Shown: piece after piece, positions 1 through 8,727 of the stretch
Position numbering within the stretch: the stretch's first letter is position 1
Layout of the letters: each line of letters opens with the position of its first letter
Assembly (NCBI RefSeq): GCF_016278385.1
Contig: NZ_JADQBY010000032.1
Span: 1 to 64,000 of the forward strand
Length of the DNA: 64,000 nt
Direction of reading: 5' to 3'
Source of the DNA: Methanolobus sp.
GTDB taxonomy: Archaea > Halobacteriota > Methanosarcinia > Methanosarcinales > Methanosarcinaceae
Translations under genes and position numbers: made by a program
The notes under the pieces: model-generated
Told to the model about the DNA's origin: nothing
The model's input: the letters and a program-made list of their open reading frames with translations, nothing else
The model's database searches: none

Positions 1-866
1 ATGTCACTGATGATGGCAATGTAACTATAACAAATTCCTCTGTTGCGTACAATGCAACCGGTCTTGAAGCTGGGAGTCATTCTGCATTTGTATATGTTGC
101 TGACAATGCAGGCAATTTAGCAAGTTTCAACACCAATTTTGTGATAAGCACGCCAAGCAGTTCCACATCCACTTCAAGCTCCTCCTCTGGTGGCGGCGGA
201 GGCGGTGGTGGTGGCGGTTCAACCGGTGAAACGTACGCTAACATTGCAGTCAAGGAAGTTGACAGTGTATTTGTCAACAAAGGATCCCATGTAGTATATG
301 GATTCAACAATGAAGGAAATGCCATCTCAACGATTGAGTTTGATTCTAAGAAGAACTCCGGGTCAATTCAGACCATTGTTGAAGTTCTGAAGGATACCTC
401 AGCACTTGTAGATACAGATGCTCCGGGTGAGATATACCAACATATGAACATCTGGGTAGGCAAGGTCGGCTTTGCAACTGAAAACAATGTTGAAAATATG
501 CTCATAACTTTCAAGGTTGAGAAATCCTGGATTGAGGATAACAAAGTTCTGGCTAAATCTGTAATACTTTACAGGTACTCTGACAACATATGGAATAAGC
601 TGCCTACGACAATTACGAGAGAAGACGATGAGTACGTTTACTTTGAAACAGAAACACCCGGATTCTCACCATTTGCAATTTCAGGTGAACCCGAAGAAAC
701 TGTGATGTCTGTGCCTGACGAGAGTGCAGAAGCAGTTGTTGAAGAGCCATCTGAGGTTGAAGTAACTACTCCAAAAGGTATCAGTACCGCCGGTATTTTG
801 GTGATGCTTGGAGTTATTTCAGCAGTGCTTGTGGGTGGATATGTTCTGTACAGGAAACGAAGTTAA
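1..866 (+). CDS. PGF-pre-PGF domain surface protein, 3' part
   Basis: The reading frame is open from the left edge (first full codon at base 3), so this is the C-terminal part of a larger cell-surface protein whose start lies outside the window. An Ig/adhesion-like segment ending in VADNAGN comes first, then a Ser/Thr-rich linker with ten consecutive glycines, then a PGF-pre-PGF type domain, whose recognisable signature is the PGFSPFAI motif near base 660. An acidic stalk follows, then one hydrophobic C-terminal helix ending in basic YRKRS, so the protein is predicted to be held in the membrane and face outward. A GTG at 141 could be taken as a start, but codons upstream continue the same domain in frame. 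The function beyond an S-layer-associated or adhesive surface role cannot be read from the sequence. Confidence 0.85.
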   Translation, partial: VTDDGNVTITNSSVAYNATGLEAGSHSAFVYVADNAGNLASFNTNFVISTPSSSTSTSSSSSGGGGGGGGGGSTGETYANIAVKEVDSVFVNKGSHVVYGFNNEGNAISTIEFDSKKNSGSIQTIVEVLKDTSALVDTDAPGEIYQHMNIWVGKVGFATENNVENMLITFKVEKSWIEDNKVLAKSVILYRYSDNIWNKLPTTITREDDEYVYFETETPGFSPFAISGEPEETVMSVPDESAEAVVEEPSEVEVTTPKGISTAGILVMLGVISAVLVGGYVLYRKRS

Positions 867-888
867 AACTTTGTTTCCATCTTTTTTA

Positions 889-1143
889 TTACCTATAGTT
901 GAGCTTTGTAGAGAGATCCTCCGTAATGTTTTCAAAATCCTTAACAGGTTCAAAATAATTGCAATTGTTGCAAAAATAACCTTTTTTAATCCATTTTCTT
1001 TTACCTTCACTGTTTGCCGTTTCTTGAGCATACAAAGCAACAAGGTAGGCAGATTTACATTTATGGCAAACTGGTAATTTTCGACCAGTACGACCTCTTC
1101 CTTGTTGTCTACGTATCCCCATGTGTCCTTTTTCATGTGACAT
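889..1143 (-). CDS. small zinc-ribbon protein
   Basis: An 84-residue protein with two CxxC knuckles about 30 residues apart (CHKC and CNNC), the usual arrangement of a zinc ribbon, and a basic, glycine/arginine-rich N-terminus (GRGRTGRK) suited to nucleic-acid contact. It is convergent with the surface protein gene, only 22 bases away. An overlapping frame on the same strand lacks these motifs and is a shadow. I do not recognise the family; a role in RNA or DNA binding is inference from the fold alone. Confidence 0.7.
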   Translation of the reverse strand: MSHEKGHMGIRRQQGRGRTGRKLPVCHKCKSAYLVALYAQETANSEGKRKWIKKGYFCNNCNYFEPVKDFENITEDLSTKLNYR

Positions 1144-1825
1144 AATTAATACTACGCAGTCTAAGTACTTATAACTGTGTATCTGTTATAGCACATACAC
1201 ATCAGATGATTTTATCACGTTCACATTGAACAATTTATTTATATTATATTAAATTAGAGCTTACACAGTCTATCAAAAATGGCTCGATTCATGGAGTTGA
1301 AAAAATGAAAGTTAGTGGAAAACAGTTTCCACGCAAGGACTCACTCTCAGCTATAACCTCAATCCGCCCTCGTTTTAATAACAAGTACAATTTTAACATA
1401 GTTATCATAATTATATTTGCTATTTTAATGAAAATTTCTACAGAGCATATAAATTGTCATACTATATGCTATAGAGTCATCAGGTTTTAGTCTGACTACA
1501 CCGGTAAACAAAGTGTGTACAATACAACCTGATATACAACTTAACACCAGAACTAACAGTTGCAGTATCGGATTACTATCCGGTTAATGATTAAAAAGAG
1601 ATACTGAGTATATCTTCTACTGACTGGGAGAAGATGTGGTTCTCTAATGGTACTTTGCATTACATGAAAAAGAATGCTAAAAGTGACAAGCCTTTTAGTT
1701 TGAATGCACATGTTAGGGAACGGTTAGAAATGTGGGATAAAAATTCTAAAGTGAATATTCTAAAACTAAACTTACATGACTAAAACATTATAAAATAATA
1801 TATACTCGAATGCAAGTACTTAGTT
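1144..1825. other. intergenic stretch with degraded coding remnant
   Basis: This is AT-rich DNA with no convincing complete gene. Around 1495-1783 the plus strand reads as protein-like sequence broken by a frame change and a stop near 1592. Recognisable pieces are SDYTGKQSVYN, then NLTPELTVAVSDYYPVND, then a 50-residue tail containing DWEKMWFSNGTLHYM and ending at the TAA of 1781-1783. I read it as the decayed end of a lost gene but cannot name the family. The 61-residue frame at 1305-1490 has no family motif. Confidence 0.3.
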
Positions 1826-1930
1826 ATGGATAAAATAATAGGTTTTATGGTTGCAATTATTATTTTAATGGTTGCTTTTGCAGGAGTTGTTTGGTTTTTA
1901 GGATGGTTTGATCCAACTCTATCTCCTTAA
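1826..1930 (+). CDS. possible 34-residue membrane peptide
   Basis: A short ATG frame encodes a single hydrophobic helix (about residues 5-27, rich in Ile, Val, Phe, Trp) followed by a short polar tail ending DPTLSP. It has no clear ribosome binding site, so the call rests only on the transmembrane character and on the presence of several similar single-helix micro-proteins elsewhere in the window (11447, 27975, 34584). It may be a chance frame in AT-rich DNA. Confidence 0.3.
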   Translation: MDKIIGFMVAIIILMVAFAGVVWFLGWFDPTLSP

Positions 1931-1962
1931 AGTACCTATATGAATATTCATTGTGAAAGTTA

Positions 1963-2265
1963 TCAATTTTTTTGTTCTAGGTTTTTTATTTCTATATACA
2001 TGGCAATTACATACCATAAAAGCAAGCTATAAACTAGTGCAATAATTATATTTATTATGCGTAATACAGGATATTTAACAGTAGTAGCCCAATAAAACCA
2101 ATCTTTTTTCAAGATTAATTCATAATCACTATTTTCATTTTCCAGAATAATTAAACTTGTTTTGTTTGTTATTAAAGTACTATTTAACCATTTTTCTGCA
2201 ACAATTGTATAATTTCCCCCACCTACACAAATCAAACATCTTCCGGTTGCATCAGTTCTATTTAT
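1963..2265 (-). pseudogene. C-terminal fragment of a membrane-anchored carboxypeptidase-regulatory-like protein
   Basis: The minus strand reads a beta-rich segment resembling a carboxypeptidase-regulatory (transthyretin-like) domain (NRTDATGR, then GGGNYTIVAEKW), a spacer, and one long hydrophobic helix before a short basic/acidic cytoplasmic tail. The only in-frame start is a TTG at 2235, which falls inside the domain, and the frame upstream runs into sequence that is FKBP coding DNA on the other strand. The natural reading is that the gene lost its 5' part at a rearrangement point near 2260. A short functional protein from the TTG is possible but less likely. Confidence 0.45.
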
Positions 2266-2668
2266 AAAGGTAGAGTATACAGGAACACTTGATGATAGTT
2301 CTGTTTTTGATTCATCAGAAATTCACGGTCAGCCTCTGGAATTCACAGTCGGCTCCGGTAAAGTCCTGAAAGGTTTTGACGATGCAGTGAGAGAGATGGA
2401 AGTAGGGGAAGAGAAAGAATTAAGACTTGAACCTGCACAAGCGTATGGTGAATACAGCGAGGCACGCATTGATACGGTATCCCGGGATCTTGTTCAGGCA
2501 AATATGATGGAAATGGAAATTGGTAAGATCTTTGTTGTGCAAACCCCACACGGACAGCAGATGCATGCAAAAATAATTGACTTGACAGATGATGAAGTTA
2601 CATTTGACCTGAATCATCCGCTTGCAGGTAAAGCACTTACTTTCAGGATTAAAGTTGTAGAAGTATAA
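2258..2668 (+). pseudogene. FKBP-type peptidyl-prolyl isomerase, 5' end missing
   Basis: From about 2264 the frame reads a typical archaeal FKBP: IKVEYTGTLDD, then VFDSSE, PLEFTVGSGKVLKGFDDAV, then an insert-in-flap region and the closing beta strand ALTFRIKVVEV. FKBPs catalyse cis-trans isomerisation of Xaa-Pro bonds and help protein folding. The first eight to ten residues and the initiation codon are absent: codons before 2264 do not match the family and reach a stop at 2210 without ATG, GTG or TTG. The first usable start is a GTG at 2387, which would omit part of the catalytic fold. Everything downstream is intact, so the truncation looks recent. It faces the truncated minus-strand gene at 1963-2265. 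Confidence 0.75.
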
Positions 2669-2835
2669 ATTTAAAACCTACCTTTAATATATTTCGTGGA
2701 AACTTTAAGCCTTGTCAGGAAAAGGGACTGCATGAAAAAATGATAGCTACACTACCACACACCAGGGGGTTAGATGAACTCCATGCTTATCTGAACAGAT
2801 ATACGGATTCAATTCTGGCTACTGGTAAATTCTGA
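2669..2835 (+). other. unrecognised coding remnant
   Basis: An open frame without a proper start reads protein-like sequence (HEKMIATLPHTRGLDELHAY and a short tail) up to a TGA at 2833-2835. It follows the truncated FKBP directly and may be another piece left by the same rearrangement. I do not recognise the family. Confidence 0.25.
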
Positions 2836-2880
2836 ATAAACATAAAATATGAGTTCCAATATTGGTATGAGATCACGACC

Positions 2881-3849
2881 TCATACCAGCACCACAAGCT
2901 TGTCACCATCCTCAAGAACCATATCCATAGCAGGATTCACTATGTTCTCCCTGTTCCTGTAAATGGCAAGCAGGGTAAGGTTATCCTTTGTCTTGAGGTC
3001 TAATATTATTTCACCAACTGCTTTTCCCAGAAGCTTTTCCGGAACATCCATTTCTACAAGGTCGTGACCTACAAGGGATGTAGTGACGTCCGATATCAGA
3101 TCAACAACAGATGGCTCAAAGACTGCCGATGCAAGTAAGCGTCCTGTGAAAGTGTCGGTGTTGATGACGTGGTTAGCACCAAGTGATTTCAAGGTTCCGT
3201 ATCTCTCTTCTGATGTGATGGTAGCAATGATCTCAGCCGATGGATTAAGTTCCCTTGCAAGAGCCGTGGCAAGTATATTAGTACTGTCATTTCCTGTTTC
3301 AACTATTACATGCTTTGCTTCAGCTATGTTTGCTTTGATGAGATATACCTTTTCAATGGGACTCCCCTTGATAAAATGGACTTTCCCTTGAAATGGGTTC
3401 AAGTCATATATCTCCGATACAAGGCAAATATCCCGAAAGTCAGCTATTTCCATTATTGTGGAAGTAATAATTTCATTTGAACTTCCAAGAATTACAACAT
3501 GATCCTTCTGAGTTGAATTATTCAAACCTCTCACCTTCTTCTGATGCATTTCATATATCGATACGGCAACAATAGGAAGCATAAGTACACCTATACCCAT
3601 GGTCGGAATATACAGAAGCCTTGCCAGTGGTGAACTTGGGGATACATCCCCAAAACCAACTGTAGTTAATGTGGCAGCGGTGGCATACAGCGAATCGATA
3701 AGACTCCTCCCGTCAAGAAAATAGAGAATAAGCACCTGAATAGTTGCACTACTCAGGAAAAAAAGCAGTATCCTCTTTTCACTACACTTCATAGACTCTA
3801 TTAATCTCATTATAGAATCATTCATTTTTTCCAGTGGCCATAGCACCAT
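2881..3849 (-). CDS. potassium channel with RCK (TrkA-N/TrkA-C) regulatory domains
   Basis: A 322-residue two-helix K+ channel of the MthK type. Residues about 27-45 form the outer helix, the pore loop carries the selectivity filter TVGFGD at residues 63-68, and residues about 76-100 form the inner helix. The cytoplasmic part is an RCK N-terminal Rossmann domain beginning at residue 117 (HVVILGSSNE, with the usual glycine-rich nucleotide loop altered to GSSNE) and an RCK C-terminal domain ending DGDKLVVLV. Such channels pass K+ down its gradient and are gated by ligands such as Ca2+ or nucleotides binding the RCK ring. The gene stands alone, with long AT-rich DNA on its 5' side. The degenerate glycine motif suggests ligand preference may differ from NAD-binding RCKs; that is inference. 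Confidence 0.9.
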   Translation of the reverse strand: MVLWPLEKMNDSIMRLIESMKCSEKRILLFFLSSATIQVLILYFLDGRSLIDSLYATAATLTTVGFGDVSPSSPLARLLYIPTMGIGVLMLPIVAVSIYEMHQKKVRGLNNSTQKDHVVILGSSNEIITSTIMEIADFRDICLVSEIYDLNPFQGKVHFIKGSPIEKVYLIKANIAEAKHVIVETGNDSTNILATALARELNPSAEIIATITSEERYGTLKSLGANHVINTDTFTGRLLASAVFEPSVVDLISDVTTSLVGHDLVEMDVPEKLLGKAVGEIILDLKTKDNLTLLAIYRNRENIVNPAMDMVLEDGDKLVVLV

Positions 3850-4220
3850 ATCGATCAGTACATGTTATTATAATTATATTAATATAAAAATATGCTACAA
3901 TTTTATCATCTACGTATATAAATTTATCAGTTTAGTTATGCACTTTGAAAAATGTGATAGTGTGTGTTCTGAATGTAAAATGGTTAGGTTGGTACCTATC
4001 CTTCTTGAATCGATCCAGCTATAACTTTGATTTTATTAATAATACAAACACCTCATCATCATTATGCTCATAATATATGTAACTAGAGATATATTTATAT
4101 AGTTGTAAAAAGTACTATGAATTGCAGTCACACAATCTGAAGATTCAGATTAACTGCATAGTCGGTCGGTGGTACGATCTTGACATGATTAAAACTAAAG
4201 CAAAAAACGAATAAAAACTC

Positions 4221-4275
4221 GAACGCAATAAACCTATCCCACATTACTCCAAAAAAATGTCGGTTTATTACGTTC
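4221..4275. repeat. inverted repeat, 13 of 14 bases paired
   Basis: The arm GAACGCAATAAACC (4221-4234) pairs with GGTTTATTACGTTC (4262-4275), with one C.A mismatch and a 27-base loop. It lies about 165 bases beyond the RuBisCO stop codon on that gene's 3' side. It could be an RNA hairpin at the end of the rbcL transcript or a protein site; the sequence does not decide. Confidence 0.5.
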
Positions 4276-4360
4276 AGGCTTTAATTATCACAATTATATG
4301 GGCAAGTGGGGAATATTTGCTCGTTAGACAAGGGGTTATTGTCTCTTAAAAACTGTTCCA

Positions 4361-4382
4361 GACCTGCTATAACTGGCAGGTC
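4361..4382 (-). terminator. hairpin downstream of RuBisCO
   Basis: The 7-bp stem GACCTGC/GCAGGTC with an 8-base loop lies about 60 bases past the rbcL stop. Read on the minus strand it is followed within a few bases by a short T-rich run, so it may end or stabilise the rbcL mRNA. Confidence 0.35.
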
Positions 4383-4440
4383 AGAAGCAGTCATTGACTT
4401 TCATTACTAAATAAAATATATATTGACCCATAAAGCGATC

Positions 4441-5880
4441 TTACATAGACTCTTTTGATGCCTTTGTGAAGTACTTGATGGCCTGTGCCAGTTCCTCATG
4501 ATCTCTGGCATACTCTTCAATATCAATATTCTTAAGATAAGCATCACATGCCTGTACCAGAGCCATGGCACCTTCCCGGGTTCCGCCGGGATGAGCGTGG
4601 ACACCAGAACCCATTGTTGTTATGAAATCAACATTCTCCATTACATCGATGAAAGGCTTCAGTCTTATAGGGTTCAGTCCACCTGAGACGATAGGGCAGC
4701 ATTTTTTCATGCCTCTCCAACTGTCGTCCTCAAGAATAACATGGTGTGCCATATCTTCATTCACAAGACCTATTGCATCCTTGTCAGTCTCAGGTATCTT
4801 TGACCAGCTCTGGTTAAAGAAATGACCTGCGGAATTCATATACTGGATACCATGTGCAGCAACAACATCTTCTTGAGGTGTTCCTTTCATCTTCCCGACA
4901 CCGGCAGTACCTGTATGGATCCCTGAAGCACCAGCAAGCCTTGCAAACTTGGACAGAACAAGTACTGAGAATCCAAGTGGGTTTTCCTGTCTGGTGAAAG
5001 CTCCGTGGGCTGCCCTGTGGAAATGGATGAAAACATCCGGATATCTGCGTCTGAGCGTCTGCACAGCCATCCATCCGGCAGTTATTCCGTCAATGAGAAA
5101 TGCATAACTTCCAGGTTCAAATCCTGCATTTACGATCATCTCACATCTTTCGATCATGGTGTCAAAATCGGCGGCTGAAACATTAAAAGAGTGAACTTTT
5201 TTCTGTCCTGTTTCTTTCACCGCTTTATCCATGGCCTCTTTTACGTGTTTTACCATCTTGTCATAAGGGCAGAAATCCTGATTAGCCTGTGGCTCGTCAT
5301 TCTTGACAAAATCCCCACCGCCTGCCCAGAAATCATAACATACCTCAGCATATTCTGCTGAAGTAAGTCCCATCTTCGGCTTCACGATTGTTCCAAGTAT
5401 CGGCCTGTCATAGACATTGAGGTATTTCCTCATGTTATCCACAGTATAGCCAGGACCATCATATTGCTCAAGCATTGATGGCGGGAACCAGACATCCAGC
5501 AGTTTCAAAGCTGCTACTTCCTTCATCCCAAGGATGTTTCCGACAATATAGGTCAGGATGTTCTGGACATTGCCTCCTCTATCAAAAAGTCTCCATGGAT
5601 AGGCTATCCATATAAGTTCCCTTTCCAGGTCCAGCTGATATACCAGTGCATTCATTGTCCTGGAAAAAGAAGTTTCCGTAGTTACTTTAAAGTTAGTACC
5701 TGTAGAGGACTCAGCAGCAATCTCGGCAGCAGCCTGCAAAAAATTGAACTTACCTCCAGGTCTCATATGAAATACACTAAGGAGATATTCCCCGTTTCTC
5801 GGGTCTGGTAATTCCAGATTCACATATTCTTCCTGTTTGGAGTTAAGAGACTTGACCAGATCTTCGTGAATTGAACTCAT
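4441..5880 (-). CDS. rbcL: ribulose-1,5-bisphosphate carboxylase, form II/III
   Basis: The start is placed at the ATG giving 479 residues beginning MSSIHEDLVKSL, because this matches the length and N-terminus I know for the Methanococcoides burtonii enzyme; the longer upstream frame (to 5979) adds 33 unrelated residues. Catalytic motifs are intact: KPK at 167-169, the carbamylated lysine site GGGDFVKNDEP (Lys193, Asp195, Glu196), HFHRAAH at 286-292, loop-6 lysine in GTAGVGK (Lys330), and SGG at 399-401. Residues about 348-390 carry the extra segment described in M. burtonii as the RuBisCO assembly domain. In archaea this enzyme fixes CO2 on ribulose bisphosphate, usually derived from AMP or nucleoside breakdown, giving 3-phosphoglycerate. 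No AMP phosphorylase or ribose-bisphosphate isomerase gene is nearby. It is divergent from the P-type ATPase, with 117 bases between. Confidence 0.96.
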   Translation of the reverse strand: MSSIHEDLVKSLNSKQEEYVNLELPDPRNGEYLLSVFHMRPGGKFNFLQAAAEIAAESSTGTNFKVTTETSFSRTMNALVYQLDLERELIWIAYPWRLFDRGGNVQNILTYIVGNILGMKEVAALKLLDVWFPPSMLEQYDGPGYTVDNMRKYLNVYDRPILGTIVKPKMGLTSAEYAEVCYDFWAGGGDFVKNDEPQANQDFCPYDKMVKHVKEAMDKAVKETGQKKVHSFNVSAADFDTMIERCEMIVNAGFEPGSYAFLIDGITAGWMAVQTLRRRYPDVFIHFHRAAHGAFTRQENPLGFSVLVLSKFARLAGASGIHTGTAGVGKMKGTPQEDVVAAHGIQYMNSAGHFFNQSWSKIPETDKDAIGLVNEDMAHHVILEDDSWRGMKKCCPIVSGGLNPIRLKPFIDVMENVDFITTMGSGVHAHPGGTREGAMALVQACDAYLKNIDIEEYARDHEELAQAIKYFTKASKESM

Positions 5881-5997
5881 GTAACCAAATAGTCTGCAAT
5901 CTATTTTAGTTTTTGGCAAAACCATATAATCACACAAATTTCTCGTCATTTTTCCACTCTGACAAAACATTTTAATCAATGAAGTATTATCTTCTAC

Positions 5998-8643
5998 ATG
6001 GACGGAGAAGTCAGTTGGTATCGTGCTACTACAGAGGAAACTTTCAGTCTTCTGGAAACCAGAAAAGAAGGACTCAGTAAAGATGAAGCTTCGTTGCGTC
6101 TGTCAAAACACGGATACAATGAAGTTGAAACTAAGAAAAAGCATGGTCCCGTCTATCTATTTATCAAACAGTTTGCCAATCCACTTATCTATGTACTGAT
6201 GGCAGCGGCCATAATAACTTTTATCCTGGATGAATATGCAGATTCCGCTGTAATAACAGGGGTGGTTTTGGCAAATGCCATCATCGGTTTTATTCAGGAA
6301 CGCAAGGCTGAACATGCCCTTGAGTCACTTGCGAAGATGATGCAACCTGAGGCAATTGTAATAAGAGAAGGAGTGCGAAAGTTAATACCCAGCCGGGAAC
6401 TGGTCGTTGGGGATGTGGTGCTTCTTGAAGCTGGTTCCAGAGTACCTGCTGATCTGCGAGTATTCCAAAACAAGAACCTTCGCATAGATGAATCAGCCCT
6501 TACTGGAGAGTCCATGGCTGTTGAAAAGAACAGTATTCCAATTCCAGGTGAAGACATAGCCCTTGGTGACAAGAAGAACATGGCCTTCTCTGCAACACTA
6601 ATCACACAGGGTATTGGCATGGGCATAGTTGTGTCAACTGGTACTATGACCGAGATAGGGAAAATATCGGAACTCATAAGGGATACCGAGACAATCTCCA
6701 CTCCTCTTACACGAACCGTAAATCGCCTCGGAAATATGCTCTTCAAAGTAATTGTTTTTATTTCGATTTTCACATATATTGTAGGCATATTGCAGGGCTT
6801 TGAAAAACTGGAAATATTCCTGGCTACTGTAAGCATGGCTGTTGCAGCCATACCAGAGGGATTGCCAGCCCTGATAACTATATCTCTTGCCATAGGCGTT
6901 AAATCAATGGCCTCAAAGAATGCCATAGTAAGGAACCTGCCCTCTGTGGAAACCCTTGGTTCAGCAACAGTTATCTGTTCCGATAAAACGGGTACACTTA
7001 CAATGAATCAGATGACTGTGACATCTATCTACAGCATGGAAGGCCTGTTTGACGTTACAGGAGATGGATATTCCATTGAGGGTGAGTTCAGTCTGAACAA
7101 CAGACAAATAGATGCTCAGAAATATCAATCCCTGCTAGGTACGCTTAAAGCAGGAGCTTTGTGCAATGATGCTTATATCAAGGACGAAGGTGACATTCAA
7201 GGAGACCCTACCGAAGGCGCTCTACTTGTATCAGCAATGAAGATATCCAGTTTCCATCTTCCACGGCTTGATTCCTTACCGTTTGAGTCTGAAAAACGGT
7301 TCATGGCAACTCTGCACGAAGAAGAGGGGGCTTCAAATATTGTATATGTAAAAGGCTCTCCTGAAAAAATAGTCAACATGTGCAATTTACAATATGATGG
7401 CCAGAAAGAATCTGAGATTGAGTCTGGAAAGATACTCGAAGCAGCTTCTACAATGGCATCAAGTGGTTTACGTGTTATCGCAATGGCATACAAAAATGTA
7501 AACAAGAATAAAAAAGAGTTATCTGTGGAAGATATCAATGACCTTACATTCCTTGGGTTACAAGGTATGATGGACCCTCCCAGAGATGAGGTAAAGGAAG
7601 CCATACAAAAGTGTAACAATGCCGGCATCAGGGTCATTATGATCACAGGAGACCATGTGCTTACGGCCAATAGCATTGCCGGACAGCTTGGTATCACAAC
7701 AAAAGGAGCATTATCTGGTTCTGATCTTGACAGCATGTCTGATGAACATCTATCGGAAAATCTAAAACACGTATCTGTCTTTGCTCGCACATCTCCTGAA
7801 GACAAATCTCGTATTGTACGCCTATTGCAAGAAAGGGGGGAAGTAGTGGCTGTAACAGGGGACGGAATCAATGATGCACCAGCCCTTAAAAGAGCTGATA
7901 TCGGGATTGCAATGGGCAGATCAGGTACAGAGGTAGCAAAAGAAGCATCCGATATGGTACTCGCAGATGACAACTTTGCATCTATCGTAAATGCCGTGGA
8001 GGAAGGGAGAGATGTCTATGACAAGATACAGAAAGTCATTCTCTGGACGCTACCTACCAATGCAGCGGAAGCTCTTATTATCATGGCAGCTGTGTTGCTT
8101 GGAATCACCAATCCTCCGCTCCTACCCATCCATATACTATGGATCAATACTGTAACTGCCATAGGGCTGGGTGTTCCTATAGTATTTGAACCAAAGGAAA
8201 GTAATCTTCTAAGGAGACGCCCACGTTCTCCAGATGAACCTCTTCTGCTTCCGATCATAAAACGCAGGATAGTTACTGTGGCTTTGTTGATGGTAACGGC
8301 CAGTTTCTTACTATTCTTCTTCGAAATGAGTAACAAGAATATGAATATATCAAAGGCACAGACTATAGTGTTGAATACAATTGTTCTTTTTGAAGTATTT
8401 TATCTTTTCAGCTCAAAATCCATCTATGAGAACGTCATTGGACGTATGTTCTCAAATAGGATTATGCTGGGTGGGATATCCCTGGTTCTTCTTCTACAGC
8501 TTTTCATTACCTACAGTCCTTTGATGAATAGTGTACTACGTACCGCTCCCCTGGAAATTATTGACTGGATGATTATATTACTTGTATCAAGTACCGTGTT
8601 CTTTGTAATAGAAGCAGAAAAACTGGTATATAGAAAAAGGTAG
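5998..8643 (+). CDS. P-type (IIA-like) cation-transporting ATPase
   Basis: An 881-residue P-type ATPase with every hallmark: an N-terminal cation-ATPase domain (about 5-70), actuator loop TGES at 169-172, transmembrane helix 4 with PEGLP at 286-290, phosphorylation site DKTGTLT at Asp329, hinge TGDGINDAP at 620-628, and a C-terminal block of about six helices. PEGLP in helix 4 points to the Ca2+/Mn2+ (SERCA/PMR1-like) class rather than heavy-metal or Kdp pumps; the transported ion is likely Ca2+, but Na+, Mn2+ or Mg2+ cannot be excluded by motif alone. ATP hydrolysis drives export from the cytoplasm. The coding start follows the divergent rbcL gene; no strong ribosome binding site is visible, so the mRNA may be leaderless or nearly so. 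Confidence 0.92.
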   Translation: MDGEVSWYRATTEETFSLLETRKEGLSKDEASLRLSKHGYNEVETKKKHGPVYLFIKQFANPLIYVLMAAAIITFILDEYADSAVITGVVLANAIIGFIQERKAEHALESLAKMMQPEAIVIREGVRKLIPSRELVVGDVVLLEAGSRVPADLRVFQNKNLRIDESALTGESMAVEKNSIPIPGEDIALGDKKNMAFSATLITQGIGMGIVVSTGTMTEIGKISELIRDTETISTPLTRTVNRLGNMLFKVIVFISIFTYIVGILQGFEKLEIFLATVSMAVAAIPEGLPALITISLAIGVKSMASKNAIVRNLPSVETLGSATVICSDKTGTLTMNQMTVTSIYSMEGLFDVTGDGYSIEGEFSLNNRQIDAQKYQSLLGTLKAGALCNDAYIKDEGDIQGDPTEGALLVSAMKISSFHLPRLDSLPFESEKRFMATLHEEEGASNIVYVKGSPEKIVNMCNLQYDGQKESEIESGKILEAASTMASSGLRVIAMAYKNVNKNKKELSVEDINDLTFLGLQGMMDPPRDEVKEAIQKCNNAGIRVIMITGDHVLTANSIAGQLGITTKGALSGSDLDSMSDEHLSENLKHVSVFARTSPEDKSRIVRLLQERGEVVAVTGDGINDAPALKRADIGIAMGRSGTEVAKEASDMVLADDNFASIVNAVEEGRDVYDKIQKVILWTLPTNAAEALIIMAAVLLGITNPPLLPIHILWINTVTAIGLGVPIVFEPKESNLLRRRPRSPDEPLLLPIIKRRIVTVALLMVTASFLLFFFEMSNKNMNISKAQTIVLNTIVLFEVFYLFSSKSIYENVIGRMFSNRIMLGGISLVLLLQLFITYSPLMNSVLRTAPLEIIDWMIILLVSSTVFFVIEAEKLVYRKR

Positions 8644-8727
8644 AAAAATAAATGATGGGAATAAACCAAAGCACCCGGCTCCAAGGAAACTCCGTATATG
8701 TTTTAACAAGGACTTAAATTCAAGGAG

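Larger units (their letters stand above)
3850..4440. other. intergenic region between K+ channel and RuBisCO
   Basis: This is about 590 bases of AT-rich DNA without a credible gene. It contains a long inverted repeat at 4221-4275 and a shorter one at 4361-4382 downstream of the RuBisCO stop, both listed separately, plus several runs resembling archaeal TATA boxes that could serve the K+ channel gene. Confidence 0.6.

Noticed and set aside
1305-1490. 61-residue plus-strand frame
   Set aside because: There is no recognisable motif and the second half is AT-driven; the context is decayed DNA.
5881-5979. Longer N-terminus for RuBisCO
   Set aside because: The 33 extra residues have no family counterpart, and the shorter start matches the known protein length.
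6294-8336. Long minus-strand frames opposite the P-type ATPase (210, 258 and 106 residues)
   Set aside because: They are mirror frames of a strongly conserved plus-strand gene and have no start signals or family motifs.
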